Positions 1 through 8,635 of a DNA stretch of 64,000 bases are shown piece after piece. Within the stretch, counting starts at the first letter, position 1, and every line of letters begins with the position of its first letter. Origin of the DNA: Rhodoflexus caldus. Its GTDB lineage: Bacteria > Bacteroidota > Bacteroidia > Cytophagales > Thermoflexibacteraceae. The stretch covers positions 1-64,000 of the forward strand of contig NZ_JAJPRF010000010.1 of NCBI RefSeq assembly GCF_021206925.1, read 5' to 3'. The notes beneath the pieces were generated by a model. That model made no database searches. It saw only the letters and a list, made by a program, of their open reading frames with translations, and had not been told where the DNA came from. The position numbers and the translations under genes are program-made.

Positions 1-87
1 TTCGGGACTTTTGCCCGGTCGCTGCTTAAAGACTACTTTGCCCATGCACTTATATACTGCTTGCAAAGCAAAGATAATCAATTAATT

Positions 88-127
88 AGAGGCTATCCAG
101 ACTTTTTGGACAGCCTCTTTATTTTTT
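88..127. terminator. Intrinsic terminator hairpin
   Basis: An 11-position stem with one mismatch (88-98 against 108-118) encloses a 9-base loop and is followed by a run of T. It would end a plus-strand gene lying left of the window. Confidence 0.6.
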
Positions 128-140
128 TAGGGATACATCA

Positions 141-196
141 GCACACGGCTTTTGGAGATAAATTTGCACAGACCTGCCTAATCCGCCTGAATCCGT
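141..196. repeat. Degenerate copy of a dispersed palindromic repeat
   Basis: This stretch begins GCACACGG and ends with AATCCGCCTGAATCCGT. The reverse complement of 22343-22404 has the same start and a near-identical end at similar spacing. It is probably a decayed copy of the same small intergenic element. Confidence 0.4.
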
Positions 197-225
197 ATTC
201 CCCAAAAAAATCTGCTGTAAATTGA

Positions 226-1188
226 TTACTTAATTTCTGTCAAAAATTTTTTCACCGCCTCAACGGTTATGGTTGGGTTTTCTTCCATAGGTACATGCCC
301 CAGCCCTTTGAATATAACAAGCGTATCGTTTGGTAAGTCGCGGTGGAATTTGTAGGCGCACTCAACGGGAATCAGCAAATCGCGGTCGCCCCACATAATC
401 AGCGTTGGCATGTTTAATTTTTTCACTAACAGTGTATCGGTAGGTTTACTCATGCTGCTCATTCTATCAACAAAAGCGCGGCGGTTGCCCGGGTGCAGGC
501 TCAGTTCATAATAGCGGTCAATTACTTCATCGGTAACTAAGGAAGGGTCGCCGTAAACATTGGCTACACTTTTTTCAATGACCGAACGCGGCAGTACATA
601 GCGGACAAGGTCTTTTACTACGGGCACGGTTGCCAGCCTGAAAGCTACGGGCGATTCTCTGCGGGTAGTTTTGCTTGCCGGATAGCCGCCAGCATCTACC
701 AGAATCAAAGCAGCTACACGGTTGGGGTGTTGCAAGGCATAATTCCATGCAATGCTTCCACCAAGCGAATTACCGCCCAAAATACATTTATCAATGCGGA
801 GTTGATTTAAAAAATCATTGAGGAAAGACACATAGGCAGCCATGGAATAATCACCTTTGGGATGAGGCCCTGTGAGCCCGTAGGCCGGTAAGTCTAAACG
901 CACCACCCGACGATTGGCTGCAAGCATTGTCGCCCAACCATCCCATGTGTGCAGGCTTGCACCCGTTCCATGCAACAATACAATGGGCGTAGTGTCTTGC
1001 GCATTCCCTTCGGTGCGGTAGTGCACTTCCATGCCCTGTACTTCAACAAAGGCTGAAGGCGGCTGTGCATATTTTTGTCGCAGCGTTTCTTTGGGCAAGT
1101 CGTTTTTCCAAAACCACGCCAGCAACAGCAAGATAAGAACTGCCAATCCGCCAATCAGACGGAGAAGCCATTTCAGAAGTGTTTTCAT
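226..1188 (-). CDS. Alpha/beta hydrolase, membrane-anchored
   Basis: A 320-residue alpha/beta-fold hydrolase. Residues 7-27 form a hydrophobic N-terminal segment that probably anchors the protein in the membrane. An HGTG oxyanion-type motif lies near residue 73, the nucleophile elbow GNSLGG places the serine at about 141, an acid candidate lies in GDRDLL, and a C-terminal GHVP histidine completes the triad. The Ser-His-Asp set points to an esterase/lipase or C-C hydrolase, but the substrate cannot be told. The start lies 2 bases after the stop of the upstream hydrolase gene (1191-2072), so both are probably one transcript. Confidence 0.85.
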   Translation of the reverse strand: MKTLLKWLLRLIGGLAVLILLLLAWFWKNDLPKETLRQKYAQPPSAFVEVQGMEVHYRTEGNAQDTTPIVLLHGTGASLHTWDGWATMLAANRRVVRLDLPAYGLTGPHPKGDYSMAAYVSFLNDFLNQLRIDKCILGGNSLGGSIAWNYALQHPNRVAALILVDAGGYPASKTTRRESPVAFRLATVPVVKDLVRYVLPRSVIEKSVANVYGDPSLVTDEVIDRYYELSLHPGNRRAFVDRMSSMSKPTDTLLVKKLNMPTLIMWGDRDLLIPVECAYKFHRDLPNDTLVIFKGLGHVPMEENPTITVEAVKKFLTEIK

Positions 1189-1190
1189 TG

Positions 1191-2072
1191 TCAGAGAAGA
1201 AATGATTGTTCGTGGAAAAATTCTGCCATGCGCATACCGACTTCCGACGGCATTTCTGCCTGAATAAAGTGTCCGGCATCTAAACTTACCAACTCAAAAG
1301 ATTGAAAACATTGTTCTGCACCTTTCAGGTAGTCGGCTATAATGACAATATCGCGGCTGCCGTGGATATAGAGGCAGTCCATGGGAATAATCGTGCGCGA
1401 TTCCATAAGTTGCTGCCAGCGCGGCAGGTCGTGGGCGTACATTGTGCGGTAGTAGTTCGAGCTTGTGGCGGCTGTTCCCGGGATTTTGAAAGTACGCACA
1501 TATTCTTGCAACACATCTTCAGGGAAAGGTTGGCGATGTGCCAGCCGCAAAAAGTGTCGCAGCCAGATTTCTTCATTGCCCGTAATCATGGCTTCGGGTA
1601 GTTGGGGCTGCTGCATGAAGGATTGATACCAGTAAAAAGTCATGCCTTTTTCCTTGATGGCCTCGCGGGCGGCATTGTTGCCGATGGCATTGTTGATGAT
1701 ATTAATGTTCATCAAGCAGAGGGCTGCCACACGTTCGGGGGCTGCCAGTGCGACTTCTTGTGCTATTACGCCTCCCCAATCGTGCCCTGCAAGGAAAAAA
1801 TTATCAACGTTAAGTGCGTCCGCAATGGCAAGTACATCCTGTGCAAGGTTTTCTTTGCTGTAAGCCGAAAGTTCCATAGTGCGCTCCGATTCGCCCATTC
1901 CGCGCAGGTCGGGGCGTATGACGCGGTAGGTGCTGAGTTGAGGCAACAGGGCTTCCCACGTGTAAGAAGTTTCCGGCCATCCATGTAAAAGTATAACGAC
2001 AGGCTTATCAGGTTCGTTTGTATCCCGCACGAAGAAATGGCCTCTTGGTGTCAGTAAGAGTTGATTGTTCAT
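1191..2072 (-). CDS. Alpha/beta hydrolase, epoxide hydrolase-like
   Basis: A 293-residue protein of the alpha/beta hydrolase fold. It shows the HGWPE motif (from residue 30), RPDLRGMG (53-60), and a nucleophile elbow GHDWGG with aspartate 98 in place of serine. An aspartate nucleophile is typical of soluble epoxide hydrolases and haloalkane dehalogenases. The HGWP form and the tyrosine/tryptophan-rich cap (FYWYQ) favour epoxide hydrolase. A C-terminal AGHF supplies the catalytic histidine. There is no signal peptide, so it is expected to be cytoplasmic. It forms an operon with the serine-type hydrolase downstream. Substrate unknown. Confidence 0.85.
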   Translation of the reverse strand: MNNQLLLTPRGHFFVRDTNEPDKPVVILLHGWPETSYTWEALLPQLSTYRVIRPDLRGMGESERTMELSAYSKENLAQDVLAIADALNVDNFFLAGHDWGGVIAQEVALAAPERVAALCLMNINIINNAIGNNAAREAIKEKGMTFYWYQSFMQQPQLPEAMITGNEEIWLRHFLRLAHRQPFPEDVLQEYVRTFKIPGTAATSSNYYRTMYAHDLPRWQQLMESRTIIPMDCLYIHGSRDIVIIADYLKGAEQCFQSFELVSLDAGHFIQAEMPSEVGMRMAEFFHEQSFLL

Positions 2073-2106
2073 ACAGTTGTTTCATTTTCATGGAGAGCAA
2101 GGATAT

Positions 2107-2143
2107 AAAAAAAGCGCCGATGAAACAATAACATCGGCGCTTT
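2107..2143 (-). terminator. Terminator of the TonB-like gene
   Basis: A perfect GC-rich stem (2113-2122 with 2132-2141, arm AGCGCCGATG) has a 9-base loop. On the minus strand it is followed by a run of U, from the A run at 2107-2113. It separates the TonB-like gene from the hydrolase pair. Confidence 0.75.
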
Positions 2144-2161
2144 GCATAAAGAAGGCTTAAA

Positions 2162-2977
2162 TTATCCCAATTTGAAAACAATCGGAAGTACGATACGCTG
2201 CTTCACGGGGCGGCCGCGCTGCTTGCCGGGCTTCCATTTGGGTGCATTTTCGAGTACGCGAACGGCTTCTTCGTCGCAACCTGCGCCAATGCCTTTTACG
2301 GCTTTAACGTCGGTGATGCTGCCGTCTTTTTCTACAACGAACTGTACAAATACTTTACCTTCCACACCCATACGACGAGCTTGTGCAGGGTATTTGAGGT
2401 TTTTACTAACATACTTGAGGAAGGCTTCCATACCGCCAATAGGCTCGGCACCTTCTTCTACGATAGTGAAAATTTCTTCCACTTCCTCCTCTTTTACGGG
2501 AGCCGCTTCAACAACTTTCACTACTTCTTGCTTTTGAACAACGGTGTTTTGGTTCACCTCTACGTTCAAATCCACTTCCAAATCCTGCTTGATGTCCTCT
2601 TCATCGGGAACTTCCACGATTTCAGGGGCAACGATTTTAGGTGGTGGAGGTGGTTTTTGCTCGGTAGGAGGGATTTCCATTACTTCTTCCGCTACGTCCT
2701 GCAATGTACCAAGGCTTGCAACCTTAGCTTCATCGTAGGTTTTCCACTCAAAAGCGGTCAAAATGATACCAAGGCTGATAGCCATGCCGATGGTGAAAAT
2801 CGGGCCGGCGTAAGATTTGTGGATGTCCACATCTTCATACTTCTTGGTGATGCCATCATGCACAATATTGGAGGTGATAATTTCCCGCCTGTTATTGTCC
2901 ATGATTCTGTTGAACAAGAATATCAATCCCGCAATGAGCGCGGCGATTAATACTCCGATAATGAGTACTACAGACAT
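2162..2977 (-). CDS. TonB family energy-transducing protein
   Basis: A 271-residue inner-membrane protein. The C-terminal about 85 residues form a TonB_C-type domain, with YPAQARRMGVEG, a VVEKDGSI strand and a WKPGKQRGRPV end. Before it lie a proline-rich stretch (about 105-120) and an acidic periplasmic spacer. TonB proteins pass proton-motive force to outer-membrane receptors. Unusually there are two hydrophobic segments (residues 2-22 and about 58-77). The second is followed by FEW and matches the usual single TonB anchor, so residues 1-50 look like an added segment. A promoter at 3018-3049 supports the start used; an internal ATG at residue 26 is an alternative. A terminator follows at 2107-2143, so the gene is probably monocistronic. 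Confidence 0.85.
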   Translation of the reverse strand: MSVVLIIGVLIAALIAGLIFLFNRIMDNNRREIITSNIVHDGITKKYEDVDIHKSYAGPIFTIGMAISLGIILTAFEWKTYDEAKVASLGTLQDVAEEVMEIPPTEQKPPPPPKIVAPEIVEVPDEEDIKQDLEVDLNVEVNQNTVVQKQEVVKVVEAAPVKEEEVEEIFTIVEEGAEPIGGMEAFLKYVSKNLKYPAQARRMGVEGKVFVQFVVEKDGSITDVKAVKGIGAGCDEEAVRVLENAPKWKPGKQRGRPVKQRIVLPIVFKLG

Positions 2978-3017
2978 GTTTTTTCGGTGTTAAACAGTAA
3001 ATAATAGCCTTCAATCC

Positions 3018-3049
3018 CAAAACTAAGGTTCTGCCGAAGAAGTTCCAAA
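3018..3049 (-). promoter_or_regulatory. Promoter of the TonB-like gene
   Basis: On the minus strand TTTG (3049-3046), a 20-base spacer and TAGTTTTG (3025-3018) match the Bacteroidota -33/-7 pattern TTTG...TAnnTTTG. It lies 41 bases before the ATG at 2977. Confidence 0.55.
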
Positions 3050-3060
3050 TTTTTTTTGGA

Positions 3061-4980
3061 CTATTTTGTAATCAGCAGCATGGCTTTTTGCTCTATTTTC
3101 CTGCCGGTTTTGTCTTCTGCCTGAATTACAAGGGCATAGGTTCCGGTGGGTACCGTAACGCCTTTGTAGGTGCCGTCCCATCGCTCGTCGGGGTTTTCGG
3201 AGTAGTAAATCAGTTCGCCCCAGCGGTTGAAAATTTGGAGATGAAACTTGTCTATGAATCGGGCAGTTACACCGAAGGTGTCGTTCAGGCCGTCGCTATT
3301 GGGGCTGAAGGCCGTAGGATAGGTGAGGATTGCATTAATGCGCAGTCGTACAATATTGGTGTATAATGCCACAACGCCCCCTCGCGTATTGACCAACGCA
3401 ATCAGGCGAAAACGCAGCACTTGGTCGCTGAAATTGCTGACGGGCAGGAACATGGAAGTGCGTGAGGTAGGGCGAAAAATATTAACGGTTCTGTCGTTTT
3501 CGTCCAACTGTTCAATAATATAGTTTACCGTGCCATAGCCGAGCAGTTCCTGCCAGTTGAATAAAACGCTGTCGCCGCTGATTTTTCCGTTGAGAACGGT
3601 GGTACAGAAAAGCTCTGTCCAAGGGGCTTGATTGCCGCAATTATCTACATAGGACAATTGGTAACAATAAGCATCGCCGGCAGTAAACACGTTGTTGTCT
3701 ATGTAGGGCGGGCTGGTTTGATTGAGGGTGATTTGTTGTGTCGGTTGCCCGGGCGCAATTTTGCGCAACAGTACGCTTGCTATACGGGTGCGTTCGGGCT
3801 GTCGCCAGGTAATCAACACCTGTTCGTTGGCAACCGTAGCCAGTGTTTCAGTAAACCTTTTCGGGTCGGAGTCGCGGCTGGTAGTAATGCAGACCTCCTG
3901 CGATACCGACAAGGCTGCGCCATTGTAGTAACGGGCTTCTAAGCGATAGCAATATTGCGTGCCGCAGGTGATGTCGCGGTCTTCAAATTGCAAGGTGTTT
4001 TGTCCTGTCCACTCACCAATTTTCACGCCGTTTCTGAACAGCGTGTAAGAGGTAAAGCCTACGTGCAGCGGTGCACTCCAATTGATGCGGTTCAGTTCGC
4101 GCAGCGGCGTTACCCGCACCGTATGTGTACCCAAGAGGTTAAAATAATTGACCGGCGTATTAGGTGTGCAGGGATTGACGGCTTCTATGGCATAAGTGTA
4201 GCGGTCAAAAGCTGAAGTAATATCCGGAGAAGTAAAGGAAGTGCTGCCTGCTGCCAGATTAAAGGTTTTAACGCTGTTGTCTGACGAATTAACCTGCCGC
4301 AGCCTGTAATTGAACCCTGCCGGCAGTGTATAATTGACGCGGGCGCGCCCATCGGGCAGTACGGTTACGGCACTGAGCGTAGGTGCGGGTATTTGTGTTA
4401 CCACATTGACGCGTTGCGAAGCGCTTCCGCAAGTAATATTTTGCCCTGTAATGCCTTTAACGGTTATGTTGAAGCTACCCTCCGCGCTGTAACTGTGTTG
4501 TTTTGTATCGCCGCCTTTGGCGTTGGTTGTTGCGCCGTCGCCCCATTCAATTTCATAATCAGGGAAAACCGTATCGGTAATTTCTACGCTGACGCTCCGA
4601 TTGCTGCAAGTACTTACGCGGAAAGTAGGATTGCGCGGTTCAATAACAGTCAGCTCGATGGGTTGCGAAATATTGCCGCCGGAACCAAGCGTGTTTAATC
4701 CTTGCCTGATGAGGTATTTACCCGGACGAGTGAACGTGAAACTTTTATCGAGCCGCAGTTGCCCGTCGCCGTAGTCATAAACCACAAGATTGGGAGGCGC
4801 ACCCGAGCAGTCGGTTGGTGTAACGGTAGCAGGGGCACAAACAACTGTTGCAGGTAGTCGGAAGCAAGGCTGCACACCTGTTTGCGCATAAGCAACTGCC
4901 GATAACCATAGGCAGCCTGCTGAGGCGGCTGCCGCTAATAACAAACGCTGATAGATTTTTTGCATGAGTGATGGTATCAT
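3061..4980 (-). CDS. PKD-type surface protein with T9SS type B sorting domain
   Basis: A 639-residue secreted protein. An N-terminal signal peptide ends around AVAYAQ; a second ATG at 4965 is an equally good start. A PKD-like domain lies at about residues 150-215 (EIEWGDGAT and a later YSAEGSFNITV strand). Several fibronectin-III-like segments follow (repeated FxDRDITCGTQYCYRL and DAYCYQLSYVD patterns). The last about 85 residues begin with FSPNSDGLND and contain IFNRWGELIY and WDGTYKG. This is the gliding-motility-associated C-terminal (CHU_C, type B) sorting domain used for export and surface attachment by the type IX system. Ligand and role are unknown. It is divergent from gcvP. Confidence 0.85.
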   Translation of the reverse strand: MIPSLMQKIYQRLLLAAAASAGCLWLSAVAYAQTGVQPCFRLPATVVCAPATVTPTDCSGAPPNLVVYDYGDGQLRLDKSFTFTRPGKYLIRQGLNTLGSGGNISQPIELTVIEPRNPTFRVSTCSNRSVSVEITDTVFPDYEIEWGDGATTNAKGGDTKQHSYSAEGSFNITVKGITGQNITCGSASQRVNVVTQIPAPTLSAVTVLPDGRARVNYTLPAGFNYRLRQVNSSDNSVKTFNLAAGSTSFTSPDITSAFDRYTYAIEAVNPCTPNTPVNYFNLLGTHTVRVTPLRELNRINWSAPLHVGFTSYTLFRNGVKIGEWTGQNTLQFEDRDITCGTQYCYRLEARYYNGAALSVSQEVCITTSRDSDPKRFTETLATVANEQVLITWRQPERTRIASVLLRKIAPGQPTQQITLNQTSPPYIDNNVFTAGDAYCYQLSYVDNCGNQAPWTELFCTTVLNGKISGDSVLFNWQELLGYGTVNYIIEQLDENDRTVNIFRPTSRTSMFLPVSNFSDQVLRFRLIALVNTRGGVVALYTNIVRLRINAILTYPTAFSPNSDGLNDTFGVTARFIDKFHLQIFNRWGELIYYSENPDERWDGTYKGVTVPTGTYALVIQAEDKTGRKIEQKAMLLITK

Positions 4981-5036
4981 TCAGGAAGTAACGGGTGCGG
5001 CAAAAGCAGTCGCCTCCCGCAACTTACAGCCTTTTG

Positions 5037-5044
5037 CAAAAATA
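5037..5044 (-). promoter_or_regulatory. Candidate -7 element for the PKD protein gene
   Basis: TATTTTTG read on the minus strand fits TAnnTTTG and lies 57 bases before the ATG at 4980. No TTTG is seen at the usual 18-21 base distance, so the call is weak. Confidence 0.3.
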
Positions 5045-5107
5045 GTGCACATCATTTATCGGGCGGGTAAAACAAAAATGCTTCATAGCAAATTATTAAA
5101 TGTAACG

Positions 5108-5115
5108 TAATTTTG
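5108..5115 (+). promoter_or_regulatory. Candidate -7 element for gcvP
   Basis: TAATTTTG fits the Bacteroidota -7 consensus TAnnTTTG and lies 25 bases before the gcvP ATG. The -33 element is not clear. Confidence 0.35.
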
Positions 5116-5139
5116 TGAAGTCCTTCTTTACCACTTTTC

Positions 5140-8037
5140 ATGAAACTCAATTTACAACACAAAGAGTCGTTCAGCAGTCGTCATATTGGACCCGATGCGG
5201 CACAAATCGAGAGTATGCTGCGTGTGATTAAAGCACCTTCGGTAGATGCTTTGATAAATGAAACCATTCCCGGAGGCATTCGCAGCCGTAAGGCAATGAA
5301 TTTGCCGCAGCCGCAAACCGAGGCAGAGTTTCTGGCATCGTTCAAAGAGATTGCCTCCAAAAACCGCATTTTCAAATCGTTTATCGGTTTGGGGTATCAT
5401 CCTTGCATCACTCCTAATGTGATTTTGCGGAATATTTTGGAAAATCCGGCATGGTACACGGCTTACACGCCCTATCAGGCCGAAATTGCACAGGGGCGTT
5501 TGGAGATGCTGCTCAATTTCCAAACCATGGTGATTGACCTGACAGGCATGGAAATAGCCAATGCGTCATTGCTGGATGAGGCTACGGCAGCAGCAGAGGC
5601 CATGGCATTGCTCCATGCGGTTCGCCCCAAAGAAAAGAAAGATGCGCATAAATTTTTTGTGTCCGACAATTGTCTGCCGCAAACCATTGATGTGTTGAAA
5701 ACCCGTGCGTATCCGCTGGGTATTGAGTTGGTGATTGGCGACCATTCTACTTACGATATTACCGACCCGCTGCTGTTTGGGGTTTTGTTGCAATACCCGG
5801 GTGCAAACGGCAAGGTAGAAGACTATACCGACTTCATCACCGCCTTGCACGAGCAGCATGTGAACGTTGCCGTTGCAGCCGATTTAATGGCGCTCACGCT
5901 GCTGAAATCCCCGGGCGAAATGGGTGCTGATGTGGTTGTGGGCTCTGCCCAACGCTTTGGCGTACCTATGGGCTACGGCGGCCCTCATGCGGCCTTCTTT
6001 GCTACGAAAGAAGAATACAAGCGCCAGATTCCGGGACGCATCATCGGGGTTTCCAAAGATGCCAACGGTAAAGTTGCCTACCGCATGGCGCTGCAAACCC
6101 GCGAGCAGCACATCCGCCGCGAAAAAGCCACCTCCAATATTTGTACCGCGCAAGTATTGCTGGCCGTTATGTCGGCAGCTTATGCGATTTACCATGGCCC
6201 CGAAGGTCTGAAAGCAATTGCAACCCGTATTCATGGGCTGACCGTACTGCTTGCCGATGCGCTTCGCTCCATTGGTTTTCAGGTGAAGCATGACCAGTTT
6301 TTTGATACGCTGCAAATTACCAGTACCCCCGGCTTTACGGAGAGCATTCGGGAGTTTGCCGAAAAACTGCACATCAATTTGCAGTACGACTTAGCACCGC
6401 CTCATATCGGTATTTCCTTGAATGAGACGACTACCATAGAAGACGTTGCCGACCTGATTCGCATTTTCTCGGGCTCTCGCGATTTAAGCTATATCTACGA
6501 CATTGAGAGTAAGCAAGACGAAATGTATTCGCCCATAAGGCCCGAATTGCTGCGCCATACGCCTTACCTGACCCATCCGGTGTTTAATACGTACCACTCG
6601 GAGCATGAGATGTTGCGCTATCTGAAAATGCTGGAAAACAAGGACTTATCGTTGGTGCACTCCATGATTCCGCTGGGTTCATGCACCATGAAGTTGAACG
6701 CTACGGCTGAAATGATACCCGTAACATGGCCCGAAATGGGCAGCCTGCACCCGTTTGCGCCCGTAGAGCAAGCACAGGGCTATGCGCAAATCTTTAAAGA
6801 CCTTGAAAAGTGGCTGTGCGAAGTAACAGGCTTTGATGCAGTTTCTTTGCAGCCCAATTCAGGTGCACAGGGCGAGTATGCCGGTCTGATGGTGATTCGC
6901 GCTTATCACCACGACAGGGGCGACTATCACCGCAACGTAGCCCTCATCCCAACTTCGGCACATGGAACAAACCCTGCCAGCGCCGTAATGGCCGGTATGA
7001 AAGTGGTGCTGGTGAAGTGCGATGAAAACGGCAACATTGACGTAGAAGACTTGAAAGAAAAGGCAGCGGCACACAGCAAGGAACTTGCCTGCCTGATGGT
7101 TACGTATCCTTCTACGCACGGTGTGTTTGAAGAAGAAATTAAGCAAATTTGCGATATTATTCACCGCAATGGCGGACAGGTTTATATGGATGGAGCTAAC
7201 ATGAACGCACAGGTAGGCCTGACAAGCCCTGCCAATATTGGTGCGGACGTTTGCCACCTGAACCTCCACAAAACATTCTGCATTCCACACGGCGGCGGCG
7301 GTCCCGGCATGGGGCCTATTGGTGTGGCAAAACATTTAGCACCTTACCTGCCCGGTCATGTATTTGTAAAAACAGGTGGGGAAAAAGCCATTACCGCAGT
7401 TTCAGCCGCACCTTTTGGCAGTGCCAGCATTTTGGCTATATCCTACGCCTATATTGCCATGATGGGCGCGGAAGGCATCACTCGTTCAACAGAAATTGCC
7501 ATTCTGAATGCTAACTATATCAAAGACCGTTTGGCAGAGCACTATCCTATCTTGTATCTGGGCAAAAACGGTCGCTGTGCACATGAAATGATTATTGATT
7601 GCCGTCCGTTTAAGCAGGCAGGCGTAGAAGTGGAAGACATAGCCAAGCGCTTAATGGATTATGGTTTCCACGCTCCTACGGTATCTTTCCCTGTGGCAGG
7701 CACAATGATGATAGAGCCGACAGAAAGTGAAACACAGGAAGAACTTGACCGTTTCTGTGATGCGATGATAGCCATTCGTGCCGAGATTGCTGAAATAGAA
7801 TCGGGCAAAGCCGACCGCACCAATAACGTGTTGCACCACGCACCGCATACGGCGGAAGTTATCATGTCCGACAGTTGGGACAGACCTTATTCACGTGAAA
7901 AAGCCGCCTATCCGCTGCCGTATATCCGCACGGCGAAATTCTGGCCGTCAGTCAGCCGTATAGACAATGCCTTTGGCGACAGAAACTTGGTATGCAGTTG
8001 CTTGCCTGTTGAAATGTATGAAACGCAGGCGGTATAA
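5140..8037 (+). CDS. gcvP: Glycine dehydrogenase (aminomethyl-transferring), P-protein
   Basis: A 965-residue full-length P-protein of the glycine cleavage system. It decarboxylates glycine with pyridoxal phosphate and transfers the aminomethyl group to the lipoyl arm of the H-protein. The N-terminal half begins with the family signature FSSRHIGPD and carries the FIGLGYHP motif. The C-terminal half carries GSCTMKLN, then [18 protein letters not shown] with the PLP-binding lysine at 711. The single-chain form fuses what are separate GcvPA and GcvPB subunits in some bacteria. No gcvT or gcvH lies nearby, so the system is split in this genome. A strong terminator follows at 8058-8097, indicating a monocistronic gene. 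Confidence 0.97.
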   Translation: MKLNLQHKESFSSRHIGPDAAQIESMLRVIKAPSVDALINETIPGGIRSRKAMNLPQPQTEAEFLASFKEIASKNRIFKSFIGLGYHPCITPNVILRNILENPAWYTAYTPYQAEIAQGRLEMLLNFQTMVIDLTGMEIANASLLDEATAAAEAMALLHAVRPKEKKDAHKFFVSDNCLPQTIDVLKTRAYPLGIELVIGDHSTYDITDPLLFGVLLQYPGANGKVEDYTDFITALHEQHVNVAVAADLMALTLLKSPGEMGADVVVGSAQRFGVPMGYGGPHAAFFATKEEYKRQIPGRIIGVSKDANGKVAYRMALQTREQHIRREKATSNICTAQVLLAVMSAAYAIYHGPEGLKAIATRIHGLTVLLADALRSIGFQVKHDQFFDTLQITSTPGFTESIREFAEKLHINLQYDLAPPHIGISLNETTTIEDVADLIRIFSGSRDLSYIYDIESKQDEMYSPIRPELLRHTPYLTHPVFNTYHSEHEMLRYLKMLENKDLSLVHSMIPLGSCTMKLNATAEMIPVTWPEMGSLHPFAPVEQAQGYAQIFKDLEKWLCEVTGFDAVSLQPNSGAQGEYAGLMVIRAYHHDRGDYHRNVALIPTSAHGTNPASAVMAGMKVVLVKCDENGNIDVEDLKEKAAAHSKELACLMVTYPSTHGVFEEEIKQICDIIHRNGGQVYMDGANMNAQVGLTSPANIGADVCHLNLHKTFCIPHGGGGPGMGPIGVAKHLAPYLPGHVFVKTGGEKAITAVSAAPFGSASILAISYAYIAMMGAEGITRSTEIAILNANYIKDRLAEHYPILYLGKNGRCAHEMIIDCRPFKQAGVEVEDIAKRLMDYGFHAPTVSFPVAGTMMIEPTESETQEELDRFCDAMIAIRAEIAEIESGKADRTNNVLHHAPHTAEVIMSDSWDRPYSREKAAYPLPYIRTAKFWPSVSRIDNAFGDRNLVCSCLPVEMYETQAV

Positions 8038-8057
8038 ACCATTCACAGAATAAGCGC

Positions 8058-8097
8058 AACGTCGGTTGAACTATTTTTCAACCGACGTTATTTTTTT
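8058..8097 (+). terminator. Terminator after gcvP
   Basis: A 13-bp perfect stem (8058-8070 with 8077-8089) has a 6-base loop and is followed by a run of T at 8088-8097. Confidence 0.85.
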
Positions 8098-8635
8098 GTT
8101 TCTATTACTGTATTTGATTGCAAAGTTTTAAGATTAGGCAGTTTTGATGTTATTCTAATTATTGTCCTGCTAATCAATTAGTTGTAAAAAGAGGCTTGTT
8201 TTGGTTGCCCATTGGTGGTGCAAATGCCTTCATGCGGCATAGAGCTATGTACTGAATCCTGTTTAAAAAACCCTTTTTAAATAAAATCCGGTGCTTTATT
8301 TGATTTTTACAACCTTTTCAAACTTTGTATGAAAGCGTAAAGTTTACATGCTTTTTTCGCGTTTAACAATGCATATGCGCTTTTTTAGCTTGAAAAAGAG
8401 CTTTTTTACAGGCATAATACAGTGTGTGATTTGATTGTAAAAACCAATTTTTTGCTAAAAAAGCGAATTTTACTTTTTTAAAGTACATATGTTTTTAAAA
8501 CACCAATAATGCCTCTCTATCAGTATATCTGATTGCATATTTTTACGTTAGTATTGTACAGGAAAACTCCTTAGGTAACACACTTTAGTTTACTTGCCAC
8601 TACTTGCTATTGACTATACCATTACTGCTCATACC
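8098..8635 (+). other. Long AT-rich leader before the giant surface protein gene
   Basis: This 538-base stretch has no supported gene. It is much more AT-rich than its flanks and holds repeated GCTTTTTT/AAAAAGC motifs between about 8350 and 8480. These can pair with each other and may form structure in a long 5' leader. No promoter matching the TTTG/TAnnTTTG pattern is clear. A weak candidate is TTTG at 8299 with a TTTG-ending box at 8320-8327. Confidence 0.4.

Larger units (their letters stand above)
1..225. other. Left edge, no complete gene
   Basis: Nothing here can be assigned as a gene. One forward frame closes at a TAA at 27-29 and another at 82-84, so the 3' end of a gene lying left of the window may be present, but its identity cannot be read. 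The stretch holds a terminator hairpin (88-127) and a degenerate copy of a palindromic repeat (141-196). Confidence 0.4.
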
